39,213 bases of DNA, from contig DATHBT010000133.1 of assembly GCA_035295985.1 (NCBI GenBank), positions 1 through 39,213 of the forward strand. The letters are read 5' to 3'. Shown one piece after another: positions 9,001 to 17,788 of the stretch. Each line of letters begins with the position of its first letter. Position 1 is the stretch's first letter. Source of the stretch: JAIVGV01 sp035295985. GTDB taxonomy: Bacteria; Acidobacteriota; Blastocatellia; Pyrinomonadales; Pyrinomonadaceae. The position numbers were made by a program, and so were the translations under genes. The notes beneath the pieces were generated by a model that ran no database searches, was not told where the DNA came from, and saw nothing but the letters and a program-made list of their open reading frames with translations.

Positions 9001-9302
9001 GCGAGCCGAGGTTCGGACTCGACCTGCCGAAGCCCGCGCCGCAGGCGACCATCAACACTTGGAACGATCTGGCTTGGAGCGACGTGATGGTCCCGTTTGG
9101 GGAGGGTGCGTCGCTGCGGGTCGGGCAGCGCACGGTGACGCTGAGCCCCGTCGCGGCCGAGCCCGCCAAAACGCAGTACGACGAGGATCGGCGGTTCAGG
9201 TGGCAGGCCGCGACGCACTCGGCCGAGCTCGCCTACATCCTTTACCAAGTGCCGGTCCTGATGGCCGTGCACGCGGCCGAGATGCTACCCAAAGGAAGCT
9301 AG
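6042..9302 (+). CDS. Giant conserved protein with internal double membrane segment
   Basis: A 1086-residue protein of unknown function. The start at 6042 overlaps the previous stop by 4 bp; an upstream in-frame extension is open but would overlap the preceding gene heavily. The N-terminal part (VELYGPGDVIGID, TNFEANYLPFVEFYDEDF, LTPWLTLVVLEE) is soluble. Residues about 582-633 are extremely hydrophobic (LLWLPLLVALLILVLLLLF then WPLGVALLAAAALATLLLW), two adjacent membrane helices with a short Pro turn. The second soluble half has AYMVGLNHEFARELLWREYP (about 802-821) followed by TDQRGSYFRQFWD, which I recall in other uncharacterised bacterial proteins. With no signal peptide, both halves would lie on the same side of a membrane. 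The next gene starts 4 bp after the stop. Confidence 0.85.
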   Translation: MSTPIAAYTFLSWVRQGLGVQTQNAPAGRVRGAITVGVTVRGKPVGGGSDQTASVSRQVELYGPGDVIGIDSRAIFRTEPRHWITNFEANYLPFVEFYDEDFPWRYTPAAPSPDQKRLTPWLTLVVLEESEFEEGGNVLNRPLPFIKVADTAAKFPPAEELWAWAHVHMNTGLAGVGLDDTAALAGRVASVVVGDRDAAYSRLLCPRALKANTGYHAFVIPTFETGRQAGVGVADPSAPAATTVAWADPAVQEFPYYHRWYFRTGTVGDFEYLVRLLQPKPSDPRVGTRDMDVQAPATSLPGISDAELGGILRLGGALRVPLDMMAEEDREEFTKYDEWAKPFPHTFQSKLAEFLNLPADYEDDGADDDDPLIAPPIYGRWHAAVRRLLDGAVDPDEDRERWLNELNLDPRYRVAAGFGTSVVQHNQEDYMEAAWKQVGEVLAGNQRIRYGVMALAASNALNAKHLQPTLEAAPERYLTVAAPVHRRVLAQGLTVQFQMQESTLPPAAVSKTMRQVMRPRSRAVKRSRLTPGQGLDNLIARINRGEVTAAPPKTLPDALPTPEKVVGGLKTPGLLGRLVGAVLGNVFLLWLPLLVALLILVLLLLFAPPLWPLGVALLAAAALATLLLWRLVVRARALDALLPGNQTPEAVDRLPKSPDFTIGEPGAGRAPTIGGADSEEGVRFKGALRNAALIDQAEAAIPVKQRGPLDLPAVAGATFETLQPANTIPAWTLMHVLIPGRIRAQLVEDFGEVMVYPEIDLPMYEPLKNISPELFLPNIHLIEPNSITLLETNQKFIEAYMVGLNHEFARELLWREYPTDQRGSYFRQFWDVRDFLADATVNQEALREKLRDIPELHTWSVESDLGDHDHREAQGDKEEEVVLVIRGELLKKYPTAVIYAHRAAWERKQDGSINKALPRRLADLSTAQAANPPRDLVKTPLYEAKVDPDIYFFGFDLTAETAKGGTIPPGGTEEDPGWFFVIKERPGEPRFGLDLPKPAPQATINTWNDLAWSDVMVPFGEGASLRVGQRTVTLSPVAAEPAKTQYDEDRRFRWQAATHSAELAYILYQVPVLMAVHAAEMLPKGS

Positions 9303-9306
9303 CCCA

Positions 9307-12300
9307 ATGGCGACGTTCGATGAGCAGAGAAGGGAACTGGGGCGGTGGCGCGAGGAGCAAGAGTCCTTGCGGCAGAAGTTGTTGCTGGCGCGCGAGTCCG
9401 TCAGGCGCGGCGTCCGCGACGACGACACCGTCGCCACACTTGAGGGCGAGGTGCGCGAGCAGGAGTTGCGCGGGGCCGCGATCTGGAAAGAGTTCGAGCG
9501 CTTCGCCGATCCCAAAGAGGGCCTGCGCCGGCTGGAGGATCGCCACCCGATCCTGCTGTTCCCGCTGCGCATCGAGACGCGCTTCAAGACGGGCGCGCAA
9601 GGCGTCCCGCAGCTGTGGGTGCGCGTCTACCCCGATCAGTGCCTCGTGGACAGCTTCGAGCCTTCGCTGACGGAGGGTGAGATCGAGAACGCGCAGGCGT
9701 TCTGGGCGGCCGTCTGGCGGGCCGGTGGCGTCGAGTCCGAGGAGCGCGCGGCCTGGCGCGATCTGGCGGCGAGCCACGGCTCGGGGCGCGCCGGCCACAT
9801 CGTTAAAAATTACGGGCCGCTCAACCCGGATGATCAACCGCTGCTCGACACCGAGCACGACGTGCTGCTGATCGTCACGGCGACCGACCCGCTGCCGGCC
9901 AAGGCCGCGGACTTTTGGACGGGGGTGTGGCGCGCGGGCGGCGACGACGCGGCGATCCTAGCCGCACGCCCGGCGCTGGTCTCGGAGGTGGGCGAGGATG
10001 CGGCCCAAGGGATCGTCGAGAAGTTCCGGCCGACGAACCTCGCCGATCCGCCCAAGCCGGGCGCGGATCGGGAGACGACGCCGTTGAAGGTGCGTGTCGC
10101 GCTCTTCCCGCCGGCGGAGCAGACGGAGGCGCGGCGGCGCTCTTGGTCGCGCGCGCCCCGCGTCGATCTGCTGCCGGAGCGGCTGCAGCTCTTAGGCTAC
10201 CGCGGCGGGCAACTCGTCCTCGACGTTTCGACCCTGCCGATCCAGACGCCGCTCGCCGTCGGGCCAGACCCCAACGCGCCGCCGGAACAGCAGCTCAAGC
10301 CCGTCGGCGACACGCTGCAAATCCCGGACGACCTCGCGTGGATGTTCGACTTCGAGCGGGCGCTCAAGGTCGGGATGGCGTTCCGCGTCGATCTCACCGC
10401 CGAGCAGGCGCATTCGGGCTTCGACCGTCTGCTCGTACTGGGCGTGCGTCTGGGCGACGACGCCGAGCGGGGTCAGAAGAATCTCGGCACGCTGCTGGAA
10501 CGTCACCTCCACAGCCGCATGGGCCTCGAACTGCTGCCGCAGGGGACGCCGACCAACAACACCGAGCAGGGCGGCTCGGGCTACCGCGTCCACGGCGATC
10601 CCGAAGACGGCTACACGGCGTTCTTCAAGCAGGAGCCGCTCTTCACCGTCCAGTCCGATCCCCTCCTGCGGCGCGACGGGCAGTGGTTCGCGCACGCGCT
10701 CGGGCTGCCGACCGAGCTGGGCCAACGCCTCCCCAACGCCGGGGGCAAGGATCAGCTTGAGGCGAGGGCGATGAATCTGGCCCTGTGGCCGAGCACGTTC
10801 GGCTACATGATGCGCACGATGCTTCAGCCCATCTTCGGCGAGGAGACGATTGACGCGACGCGCAGCTTCTTCTCGCGCTACGTCTTGGGCCGCGGTGGCG
10901 TCCCCGCCCTGCGCATCGGCGCGCAGCCCTACGGCATCCTGCCGACCACGGCCTTCGGCCCCGGCCACTGGCTCGCCAAGCCGCGGCAAGACGTCTCGTC
11001 GCCCCTGCGGTTGCCGAACGACGCCTTCACGTTCGTCGGTCGGCTCTACCGCGTCCTCAGCCAAGTCGAGTCGGACTGGGAGCCGCTGCTCGACCGGGTC
11101 AGCCAGATCGGCATGGACGGGAACGCCGATCCGCACCAAGTGCTGCTCGACGTGCTGGGGCTGCACGCCGCGTCCGTCGAGTACTACCCGCTGAAGGCCG
11201 AGAGCGTCTCGCACAAGTTTCATCAGCTGTCGTTCCTGAGCTACCCGATTGCGCTCGCGATGCTGCGGGCGTTGACGACGAAGGACGAGGCGATGCGTCT
11301 GTTGAGGAGCTTCGGCTACGGCGGCGACGAAGAGCCGAGCGTCTTGAAGAAGCTCTACTCGTCGCGCCAGCCCCGCCTCCAGGGCCCCGTCATCGACAAC
11401 GGCCCGCTCTCCGAGACGGCCCCCGTCGCGCCATGCGCGGGTCAGAAAAACTACATCGAATGGCTGCTCGAAGCCGCCGAGACCGATCTCGACATCCTGC
11501 AAGAGGAGCGGGGCTTCGACGCGGGCAAGAAGCCGCGCGCCCTGCTGTACCTGATGCTGCGCCACGCGCTCCAACTCAGCTTCCATCTCGTCGCCGCCCG
11601 CGAGCAGGTGAAGTCGCTCGGCGTCGTGTCCGTGAGTGCCCTTCAGGCCGAGCCGGAGTACGTGCACGTGAGGGCCGGCGCGCAGGCCAGCGAGAGCCGT
11701 TACGCGCTGCTGCACGAGCCGGCCCCGAACTCCAATCTCAGGATGGCTGATCACATCAGCAGCGTCCTGCGTTTCATCGACCCGGAGCTGACCGAGCAGA
11801 TCGCCTCGCTTGAGAGGCTGGCCCGGACGCCCACGGCGCGGCTCGAACGCGCCTTCGCCGAGCACATCGACTGCGCCAGCTACCGGCTCGACGCTTGGAA
11901 GCAGGGCCTCCTCCTCTGGCAGTTGGAGCAGATGCGGAGCGCGCGGCAGGGCACGCCCGGTACGTTCATCGGGGCGTTCGGCTGGCTCGAAGAGGTGAGG
12001 CCGGAGAACAAGGTGCTGACCCCAGTGAGTCTCCCGCCGGAGATAGCGGAGCTGGTTAACAAGCCCGGAGACCCTCCCCTCGTGAGGGACACGCAGAACC
12101 TCGGACTGATCCACGCGCCGTCGATCAACCACGCGACCACCGCCGCCGTGTTGCGCAACGGCTACGTGGCGAACGACGGCCGCTTGGCCGTAGACCTCTC
12201 CTCGCGCCGCGTGCGGCTGGCGCTCGCAGTTCTGGAAGGAATGCGGACGGGGCAGCCGCTGGGCGCGCTGCTCGGCTACCACTTCGAGCGGCACATACAC

Positions 12301-14679
12301 GACTCCGGATCGCTGTCGCTGCGTGCCCTCGTCTTCGGGCTACGGCGCAAGTTCCCGCTCGTCGCGAACCGCAACGAGGCGACGAGGGACGAGACCAAGG
12401 CGATAGAGGCCATCGCCGCGATGAACGTCGTGGACGGCCTGAAGCTCTTGCGCCAGCGCGAGGAGAGCGGCGTAAGTTCCTACCCGTGGGGGCTGTCCGA
12501 TTTGCCGGAGACGACGGAGCCGAGCCACGGGCCGGCGCTCGACGCCGCGGCCGCCTACATCGCGGACATCAACGACGCGGTCGCCGATCTCGTCCTGGCC
12601 GAGGGCGTGCACCAAGCCGTGTCTGGAAACTTCGACCGTTCGGCCGGCACGCTCGACGCCTTCAGCAAGGGCAACTACCCGCCGGAGCCGGAGGTGATTC
12701 AGACCCCGCGGACGGGGACCGCGCTCGTCCTGCGCACGGCCGTCCACCTCGACCCAGAGCCCGTGGCGAACCCCGCGCCCACCGTCCCGCGCACGCCGCT
12801 GTCGATCGCCGAGCCGTCGCTCAACTCGTGGCTCACGGATCGGCTGCCGGCCGCCGGCACGACGGGCTGCACCGTGATCTTCAGGGATCAGACCGACGCG
12901 GAGCAGACGCTTTTCGTCTCTCAGGAGATGCTCGGGCTACAGGCCATCGACCTCGTCTACCAGCTCGAAGCCTCCAACGACGCCGCGCTGCGTTTCGTCG
13001 ACGACCGGGTGTTGGACTTCGTGCACCGCCTGTCGCCGCCCGCCGCACCGCGCCTCGACGCGCCCATCCGCATCGAGTACACGAGGCCGTTGACGAACGG
13101 CGCGAACTTCTTCGAGCTTCAGGCGTTGGTGCGGCCGTTGCGCGCCATCGCCACCTCGCGCCCGCTGCAACCCGCAGACCTCGTCCGCACGAACGACTCG
13201 CGCGCGGCCGAGCTGCCCCCGTCCGTCCTCAACGTGGCGCGGCTCGTCGAAGTGAGGGGCGAGCTGCGCGACACCCGCCAGCCCGGCCTGACGAACTTGA
13301 TCGCGGCCCTCCCCGGCGGGACCATCGACGCGGCCATCGCGGCTTACAACGCCGAGGTGTCGGCCCTCTCGCTCTACCGGCTGCCGCAGACCGGCGTCGG
13401 GTTCACCTACGAGTGGCGGGCGGGGCTCTACGTGCAGGCGCTCGCGAAGCTGAAGAAGCTGACGGATCGCTGGCGCGCGCGGCTCGTCGACGCGGACGCG
13501 CAGCTTGCCGACTACGACGCCAACCCCGGCCTCCCCGAAGAGGAAAAGCTCAAGCGGCTACAGACGATTGAGCTTTTAGTCAGCACCTCCTACCTCGATC
13601 CCGTGCCCGCGAATGCGAACGACTACCGCGCGGCGGTCGGGGGCAAGCGGAGCGATTACGCGGCGAAGCTCGGCGATCTCGATGCGATTGCCCAGACGCG
13701 CTTCGCCACCCTCGACGCGCTCTTGCAGGCGTTGAAGTCGCAGTCGCTCGCGGCGTTCGACTTCGAGGGCCTGGACCTGACGGACGAGGACAAGGAGGTC
13801 GCGCGCTTCCGCACGCAGCTCGTAGACGCCGCGACCGCCATCCGGGCCGATCTGCAAAAGCGCCTCGACGGCGCCGCGGTGATCGATCTCTCCCCGCTGC
13901 CCATCGAAAAGGCGCAGGAGGCGGCGCGCCTGCTGCTCGGCGAAGATTTCCAGATGATCCCGACGTTCGTCCTGCCGACCGACGCGGCCGACGGCGTCGA
14001 GAGCGCTTGGAACCGCTCGAAGAGTGGCGACCTGACGCGCTACCTGACGGACACCGTGGGGCGCGAGTTCCCCGTCGACGACTGGCTGCACGGCGTGGCG
14101 CGCGTGAGGGAGAAGATGGCCCACTGGGAGAACGTACTCTTCCTCAGCGAGGCGCTCGGCGGGCAAGCCCCGGAGTTGACGCCCCTGCAACTGCCTGACG
14201 GGGGCGACGAGTCGTGGCTGGCGCTCGAATTCCCGCCGCCCGCGAGCGAAAAGGCGCGCGCCATCGACAGCGACCGCCTGCTCTACACCGCCCACTTCGC
14301 GAAGGACTTCGTCAAGACGAAGCCGATCTGCGGGCTGCTGGTGGACGAGTGGACTGAGGTGATCCCGGAGGAGGTCGAGACGACCGGCCTAGCCTTCCAC
14401 CACGATCGGCCGAACTCCGAGCCGCCGCAGTGCTGGCTGCTGGCGCAGCCCGCCGTGCTCGACGGGGCTTGGTCGTGGGACGAGTTGGTCGGCGCAGTTC
14501 ACAACGCGCTCGACGCGGCCAAGCGCCGCGCCATCGAGCCGTCGCACATCGCGAACACGGTCTACGGCTGGCTGCTGCCGGCGACCTACTCGGCCTACAC
14601 GTTCCCCGAAATCTCGATCTCGAATTACCTGCTGCGCAACGTCAACGTCTTCTCCACCATCACGAGCGTGAAAGGCTGA
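9307..14679 (+). CDS. Giant conserved protein (1790 aa), function unknown
   Basis: The largest operon product. Residues about 1-60 are charged and coiled-coil-like (RREEQ/LRQKL pattern), followed by HPILLFPLRIETRF (about 80-93). Conserved-looking islands include GAQPYGILPTTAFGP (about 538-552), DLVLAEGVHQAVSGNFDRS (about 1095-1113), a second helical/coiled region (about 1380-1560), and VDEWTEVIPEEVETTG (about 1679-1694) near the C-terminus. I recall such islands in uncharacterised giant proteins of other bacteria but cannot name a domain. There is no signal peptide or membrane segment, so it is probably cytoplasmic, perhaps peripheral to its membrane-embedded neighbour. An AAAGGA sequence precedes the start; the gap to the preceding gene is 4 bp and to the next 7 bp. 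A structural or scaffold role in a complex is inference from size and operon position. Confidence 0.85.
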   Translation: MATFDEQRRELGRWREEQESLRQKLLLARESVRRGVRDDDTVATLEGEVREQELRGAAIWKEFERFADPKEGLRRLEDRHPILLFPLRIETRFKTGAQGVPQLWVRVYPDQCLVDSFEPSLTEGEIENAQAFWAAVWRAGGVESEERAAWRDLAASHGSGRAGHIVKNYGPLNPDDQPLLDTEHDVLLIVTATDPLPAKAADFWTGVWRAGGDDAAILAARPALVSEVGEDAAQGIVEKFRPTNLADPPKPGADRETTPLKVRVALFPPAEQTEARRRSWSRAPRVDLLPERLQLLGYRGGQLVLDVSTLPIQTPLAVGPDPNAPPEQQLKPVGDTLQIPDDLAWMFDFERALKVGMAFRVDLTAEQAHSGFDRLLVLGVRLGDDAERGQKNLGTLLERHLHSRMGLELLPQGTPTNNTEQGGSGYRVHGDPEDGYTAFFKQEPLFTVQSDPLLRRDGQWFAHALGLPTELGQRLPNAGGKDQLEARAMNLALWPSTFGYMMRTMLQPIFGEETIDATRSFFSRYVLGRGGVPALRIGAQPYGILPTTAFGPGHWLAKPRQDVSSPLRLPNDAFTFVGRLYRVLSQVESDWEPLLDRVSQIGMDGNADPHQVLLDVLGLHAASVEYYPLKAESVSHKFHQLSFLSYPIALAMLRALTTKDEAMRLLRSFGYGGDEEPSVLKKLYSSRQPRLQGPVIDNGPLSETAPVAPCAGQKNYIEWLLEAAETDLDILQEERGFDAGKKPRALLYLMLRHALQLSFHLVAAREQVKSLGVVSVSALQAEPEYVHVRAGAQASESRYALLHEPAPNSNLRMADHISSVLRFIDPELTEQIASLERLARTPTARLERAFAEHIDCASYRLDAWKQGLLLWQLEQMRSARQGTPGTFIGAFGWLEEVRPENKVLTPVSLPPEIAELVNKPGDPPLVRDTQNLGLIHAPSINHATTAAVLRNGYVANDGRLAVDLSSRRVRLALAVLEGMRTGQPLGALLGYHFERHIHDSGSLSLRALVFGLRRKFPLVANRNEATRDETKAIEAIAAMNVVDGLKLLRQREESGVSSYPWGLSDLPETTEPSHGPALDAAAAYIADINDAVADLVLAEGVHQAVSGNFDRSAGTLDAFSKGNYPPEPEVIQTPRTGTALVLRTAVHLDPEPVANPAPTVPRTPLSIAEPSLNSWLTDRLPAAGTTGCTVIFRDQTDAEQTLFVSQEMLGLQAIDLVYQLEASNDAALRFVDDRVLDFVHRLSPPAAPRLDAPIRIEYTRPLTNGANFFELQALVRPLRAIATSRPLQPADLVRTNDSRAAELPPSVLNVARLVEVRGELRDTRQPGLTNLIAALPGGTIDAAIAAYNAEVSALSLYRLPQTGVGFTYEWRAGLYVQALAKLKKLTDRWRARLVDADAQLADYDANPGLPEEEKLKRLQTIELLVSTSYLDPVPANANDYRAAVGGKRSDYAAKLGDLDAIAQTRFATLDALLQALKSQSLAAFDFEGLDLTDEDKEVARFRTQLVDAATAIRADLQKRLDGAAVIDLSPLPIEKAQEAARLLLGEDFQMIPTFVLPTDAADGVESAWNRSKSGDLTRYLTDTVGREFPVDDWLHGVARVREKMAHWENVLFLSEALGGQAPELTPLQLPDGGDESWLALEFPPPASEKARAIDSDRLLYTAHFAKDFVKTKPICGLLVDEWTEVIPEEVETTGLAFHHDRPNSEPPQCWLLAQPAVLDGAWSWDELVGAVHNALDAAKRRAIEPSHIANTVYGWLLPATYSAYTFPEISISNYLLRNVNVFSTITSVKG

Positions 14680-14686
14680 AACCCCG

Positions 14687-16534
14687 ATGCCAGACATTGC
14701 GACCGTCGTTAACATCGGCGCGGCGCTCACCAAGCGCGCCCAGCCCGCCGTCACTCGCTGGAACCGGCTTGAGGGCCGCCCCCGGACTCACCACTTCGAG
14801 CGGGCCCTGCGGGCCGAGGTGCGCGACGCGCTATGGATGCTGACGCGTCAGTGGCAGATGGGCGAGTTCCTCGGCGATGACGCCGGCTCGCCAGTGCTGA
14901 CGCGCATCTGCTCGGAGATGACGATCATTGATCGCTACCAGGCGGCGTCCGGCCCGGTCGAAACGTTCCCGAAGGACGAGCCGCTGGAAGCTAAAGTGGA
15001 GCGCCGCCCGATCCCGTGGAGTGCCGGCACGCAGAAGCTCTCCTACGATCTGCGCGTGGCGCTCGGCCGCCGCTGGCAGAAGATGCTCAAGGCGGCACTC
15101 GACCGCGGAGAGCTGTCGGCTGACTACCGGGCCGCGTACCGCGCGGCATACCCGATAGCCCTCCCCGATCCAGACGACCCGGCCGACGCTGCCGTCTGCG
15201 CGCACCCCGAAGACTGGCAGCAGATCAGCGCCCTCGCCGGGCGCGCGATGGACGGCTTCGCACTGCTCGAACACGCCGCCCGGAGCGGCAACAACGCCTT
15301 CGACAACGTCGGGGCTGCGGCGGCCGACGAAGGGCCGCTCACGACTCTGGCGGCCGCCCTGCGCGCGTGGCTCGACGAGATGTTCTGGCAGCCCGAAGAG
15401 GCGGCCGGCGCGTGGTTGCCGCGCAAGCTCGAATACCAGTTCGCCTGCTCGGCCCCGCTCGCGGGCAAAGACCTCGTGACGCGCGCCACAGAGTACTACC
15501 ACGGCCACCTCGACTGGTACGCGTTGGAGCGAACGGACGAAGCGAGCTTGGGCGACACCCCCAGCGGTGGCCCCGCACCCGAAATCAAAGTGCAGACGCT
15601 GCTCCCGGTCGCGCTCGTCTTCGCCGGCATGCCGAACACGCGCTGGTGGGAGTTCGAGGATCGCCGGACGAACTTCGGCGAGGTCAAGCCCGACACCACG
15701 GACCTCGGCAAACTGCTCCTGCTCGAATTCGGACTCGTCTACGCGAACGACTGGTTCATCTTCCCCTACACGCTACCGATCGGATCGATCACGCAAGTCA
15801 AGGGCGTCGCCGTCACCAACGTCTTCAACGAGCGTGTCTGGGTCGAGCCGGTCAGGCCGCCAGGGAACTCGCCGCAGTCCAACTGGAGCTTGTTCCAGTT
15901 GACCGCCCCGGCGCAGGCGGAGCCGTCTCTCGTCCTGCTGCCGACAGCGGGCAAGGTTCAGGAGGGCAGGGCGCTCGAAGAGGTGGCGCTCGTGCGCGAC
16001 GAGATGGCGAACATGGTGTGGGCGATTGAGAAGCGGGTCTGGCTGCCGTCGGGCGCGGCCAAGGGGGGCGCGGAAATCGCCCGCGAGTACTTCCGGCACC
16101 TCGAACGCATCATCGGCCCACCCCCCGAGCCGCCTGAAGCGAAGGCCCCGATCCGTTACAGGCTGATGAACACGGTGCCGGAGAACTGGATTCCGTTCAT
16201 CCCGGTTCACGTCGCGGGCAGTTCCCGCGAGACCCAACTGCAACGGGCGGCGCTGCCGCGGCTGCTCGGCAGCGACCCAACCGACTTTGAAAAGATTAGG
16301 CCGCGCACGACGCTGCTGCGAGAGGGGCTCGAAGCCGAACCCGATCCCGTCGCCTACTACATAGACGAAGAAGAAGTGCCGCGCGCGGGAGCTTTAGTGC
16401 GGCAGTCATTCCAGCGGACGAGGTGGTTAGGCGGCAAGCCGTTCGTGTGGCTCGGCGTGACGAAGACCACGGGGCGTGGCGAAGGATCGAGTGGGCTGGC
16501 TTTCGACTACCTGTCGCCGGACGGCGGCGGTTAA
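14687..16534 (+). CDS. Conserved 615-aa protein, function unknown, last large operon gene
   Basis: A soluble 615-residue protein without signal peptide or membrane helix. Near the N-terminus is ALWMLTRQWQMGEFLGDDAG (about 48-67), with many aromatic residues; the middle holds LVYANDWFIFPYTLPIGS; the later part holds MNTVPENWIPFIPVHV; the C-terminus ends with TGRGEGSSGLAFDYL (about 595-609). These islands recur, as far as I remember, in unannotated proteins that accompany relatives of the 1790-aa protein. No catalytic motif is visible. Its start lies 7 bp after the preceding stop, so it is co-translated. It closes the tightly packed block; the next start is 172 bp away. Confidence 0.82.
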   Translation: MPDIATVVNIGAALTKRAQPAVTRWNRLEGRPRTHHFERALRAEVRDALWMLTRQWQMGEFLGDDAGSPVLTRICSEMTIIDRYQAASGPVETFPKDEPLEAKVERRPIPWSAGTQKLSYDLRVALGRRWQKMLKAALDRGELSADYRAAYRAAYPIALPDPDDPADAAVCAHPEDWQQISALAGRAMDGFALLEHAARSGNNAFDNVGAAAADEGPLTTLAAALRAWLDEMFWQPEEAAGAWLPRKLEYQFACSAPLAGKDLVTRATEYYHGHLDWYALERTDEASLGDTPSGGPAPEIKVQTLLPVALVFAGMPNTRWWEFEDRRTNFGEVKPDTTDLGKLLLLEFGLVYANDWFIFPYTLPIGSITQVKGVAVTNVFNERVWVEPVRPPGNSPQSNWSLFQLTAPAQAEPSLVLLPTAGKVQEGRALEEVALVRDEMANMVWAIEKRVWLPSGAAKGGAEIAREYFRHLERIIGPPPEPPEAKAPIRYRLMNTVPENWIPFIPVHVAGSSRETQLQRAALPRLLGSDPTDFEKIRPRTTLLREGLEAEPDPVAYYIDEEEVPRAGALVRQSFQRTRWLGGKPFVWLGVTKTTGRGEGSSGLAFDYLSPDGGG

Positions 16535-16706
16535 CCGGACGTGTTGCAGGAATTACTTTGAGGAGGGAATTACTTCTTCCGTTCTCCGTCCTGCTGAATG
16601 GGAACCGGCTCAGGCCATTTTCAGGCCCGCCCCTCAAACCCTGTCGCCGCGCCCGCCGGACGGACGTCTCAGCGCCTCTTCACTTCTTAGGCGGAGGAGT
16701 AATCAC

Positions 16707-16919
16707 ATGACGAGAGCACTTAGGAGTCCGCTCAGTAAGGGCCGCAAGAGGACCTTAACAAGTTCGGCCGTCCGCTCGGCGACATCCGCCGCTTTGCTCT
16801 GTTGTTTACTCCCGCTGGAGGCGTTGCTCGGCGACGCGGAGCGGGGCGGGCAGAAGGTGAGCGTCTCGTACGGGCGCATCTGCGGCGAGACGGCCATCGT
16901 GCGCATCAGGCCCCGCTGA
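16707..16919 (+). CDS. Small putative exported or membrane-anchored protein (70 aa)
   Basis: The ATG at 16707 follows a strong ribosome-binding site, GGAGGAG within 16692-16699, one of the best in the window, which is the main reason to call it. The 70-residue product has a long basic N-region (RSPLSKGRKR), a hydrophobic stretch SAALLCCLLPLEALL (about 28-42) and a short tail with QKVSVSYGRICGETAIVRIR. It may be a signal peptide with a very small mature peptide, or a single-span membrane protein. It could belong to the giant-gene operon as a late accessory, or be independent. No family recognised. Confidence 0.5.
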   Translation: MTRALRSPLSKGRKRTLTSSAVRSATSAALLCCLLPLEALLGDAERGGQKVSVSYGRICGETAIVRIRPR

Positions 16920-17191
16920 GTGGGCTACATACACGGAGAAAGGGCGGGAGAGAAGTCCGGTGAGTCCGAACTGACTCAACCGACTACGATTGACGCGGCG
17001 TTATCCGAAGCTACGGCAAGTAAAACTTCGCGCGTGAATCGCCCTCAGACTGTTCCGGGGGTGCAGCGGGTCGTCCCGTCGGGCCGCGCGCTGCCTTGGC
17101 TAAGGTGCGCGCGCGTGGCGGGGTCTTTGGGGCGGTGATCCGGAGGCGCCGGGGCTATGAAGCGGGGCGGATCGGCGGGCCTAAGGCGGGG
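16920..17191. other. Gene-free stretch downstream of the giant-gene operon
   Basis: No gene with convincing coding character was seen. The stretch is very GC-rich toward its right end (17040-17180) with several G-runs. No clear intrinsic terminator with a T-run was found. It leads into the attC half-site. Confidence 0.5.
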
Positions 17192-17223
17192 TGTTCGCGG
17201 TCGGGTGCATGCCGTTGTTAGAC
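17192..17223 (+). other. Integron attC half-site (3' half, R' box GTTAGAC)
   Basis: The R' box GTTAGAC (17217-17223) fits the consensus GTTRRRY, preceded by CGCGGTCGGGTGCATGCC, which has the arrangement of an attC 3' half and resembles the 3' half of the complete site at 19894-19996. No matching 5' half (RYYYAAC plus complementary arm) was found within 150 bases upstream, so the site is truncated. It reads as the reverse complement of the 5' half-site at 20487-20515 apart from single extra bases typical of attC extrahelical bases. Confidence 0.55.
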
Positions 17224-17419
17224 CGCCTCACGCCTCGCAGAACCCCTACCTACGATTCGTAAAGAACTTATAAGTGCTCCCAAGCCCGAGCCTGTTCAGA
17301 GTTGCCGCATAGAGGTCGAGCGCCTCACGACCTCATTTGCAACAAACCAATCTTTGCAACACAACCATTTTACAAGCCTTATGCCATGAGCTGTGTCAAG
17401 TAAATAAGCGCACGTCGCC
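17224..17419. other. Intergenic stretch beyond the SGRP gene pair
   Basis: AT-richer than its surroundings, no gene seen. At its right edge, around 17411-17430, GCAC...GCC/GGC...GTGC arms overlap the stop codon of the 122-aa gene and might act as a weak terminator for the minus-strand pair. Confidence 0.35.
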
Positions 17420-17788
17420 TTAGGCGTGCAATTCCTGATCAAGAAAGGGGTGGGGCAGGGAGCCATCGGGGGCCGTAGAGAGGATCAGCTTTTCGAAGCG
17501 ACGGCCGGGGTCGAGGCGGGTCTCGACCCCGGGGCCTTCCCGCAGCGTGACCGCGCCCCCGTAGGCGTGCCACTCGCGCCCGCCCCCGCGCAGCAGACTG
17601 CCCCTGTAGCCGAGGGGCGGCGCCGACGGCGCCGCCCCTCCGGCCCAAGGATCGAGCGATTCCCAGAGGGTTAACAGGCGTCGCGCCTGCTCCTCACCCA
17701 GAGGCCATACCGGGTCTGGACGCCCCGAAAAGACCGAGACGCTCCCGACGTATGCCTGCGCATGCTCACTGGATTTTGATGTGCCCAT
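17420..17788 (-). CDS. Small SGRP-domain protein (122 aa)
   Basis: The product carries GSVSVFSGRPDPVWPL at about residues 15-30, then LGYRG in the middle, the same arrangement as the first 60 residues of the upstream neighbour (DIFSGRPNPSVEL ... LGYRG). It lacks the Cys/His C-terminal domain of that neighbour. The start codon lies within the last codons of the neighbour (23-bp overlap), so the pair is co-transcribed and probably translationally coupled. The motif F-S-G-R-P-[ND]-P recurs in uncharacterised proteins; function unknown. It may be a partner, inhibitor or immunity-like protein of the neighbour, judged only from co-occurrence and the shared domain. Confidence 0.7.
   Translation of the reverse strand: MGTSKSSEHAQAYVGSVSVFSGRPDPVWPLGEEQARRLLTLWESLDPWAGGAAPSAPPLGYRGSLLRGGGREWHAYGGAVTLREGPGVETRLDPGRRFEKLILSTAPDGSLPHPFLDQELHA

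Noticed and set aside
10192..12300. 702-codon open frame on the minus strand
   Set aside because: Lies entirely within the 1790-aa gene in antisense; Arg/Val/Glu-rich composition typical of reverse-strand frames in GC-rich DNA, no motif.
658..16534. Contractile injection system or phage tail interpretation of the giant operon
   Set aside because: No sheath, tube, spike, LysM, AAA+ or baseplate motif could be recognised, and a membrane hairpin in one giant does not fit such a machine.
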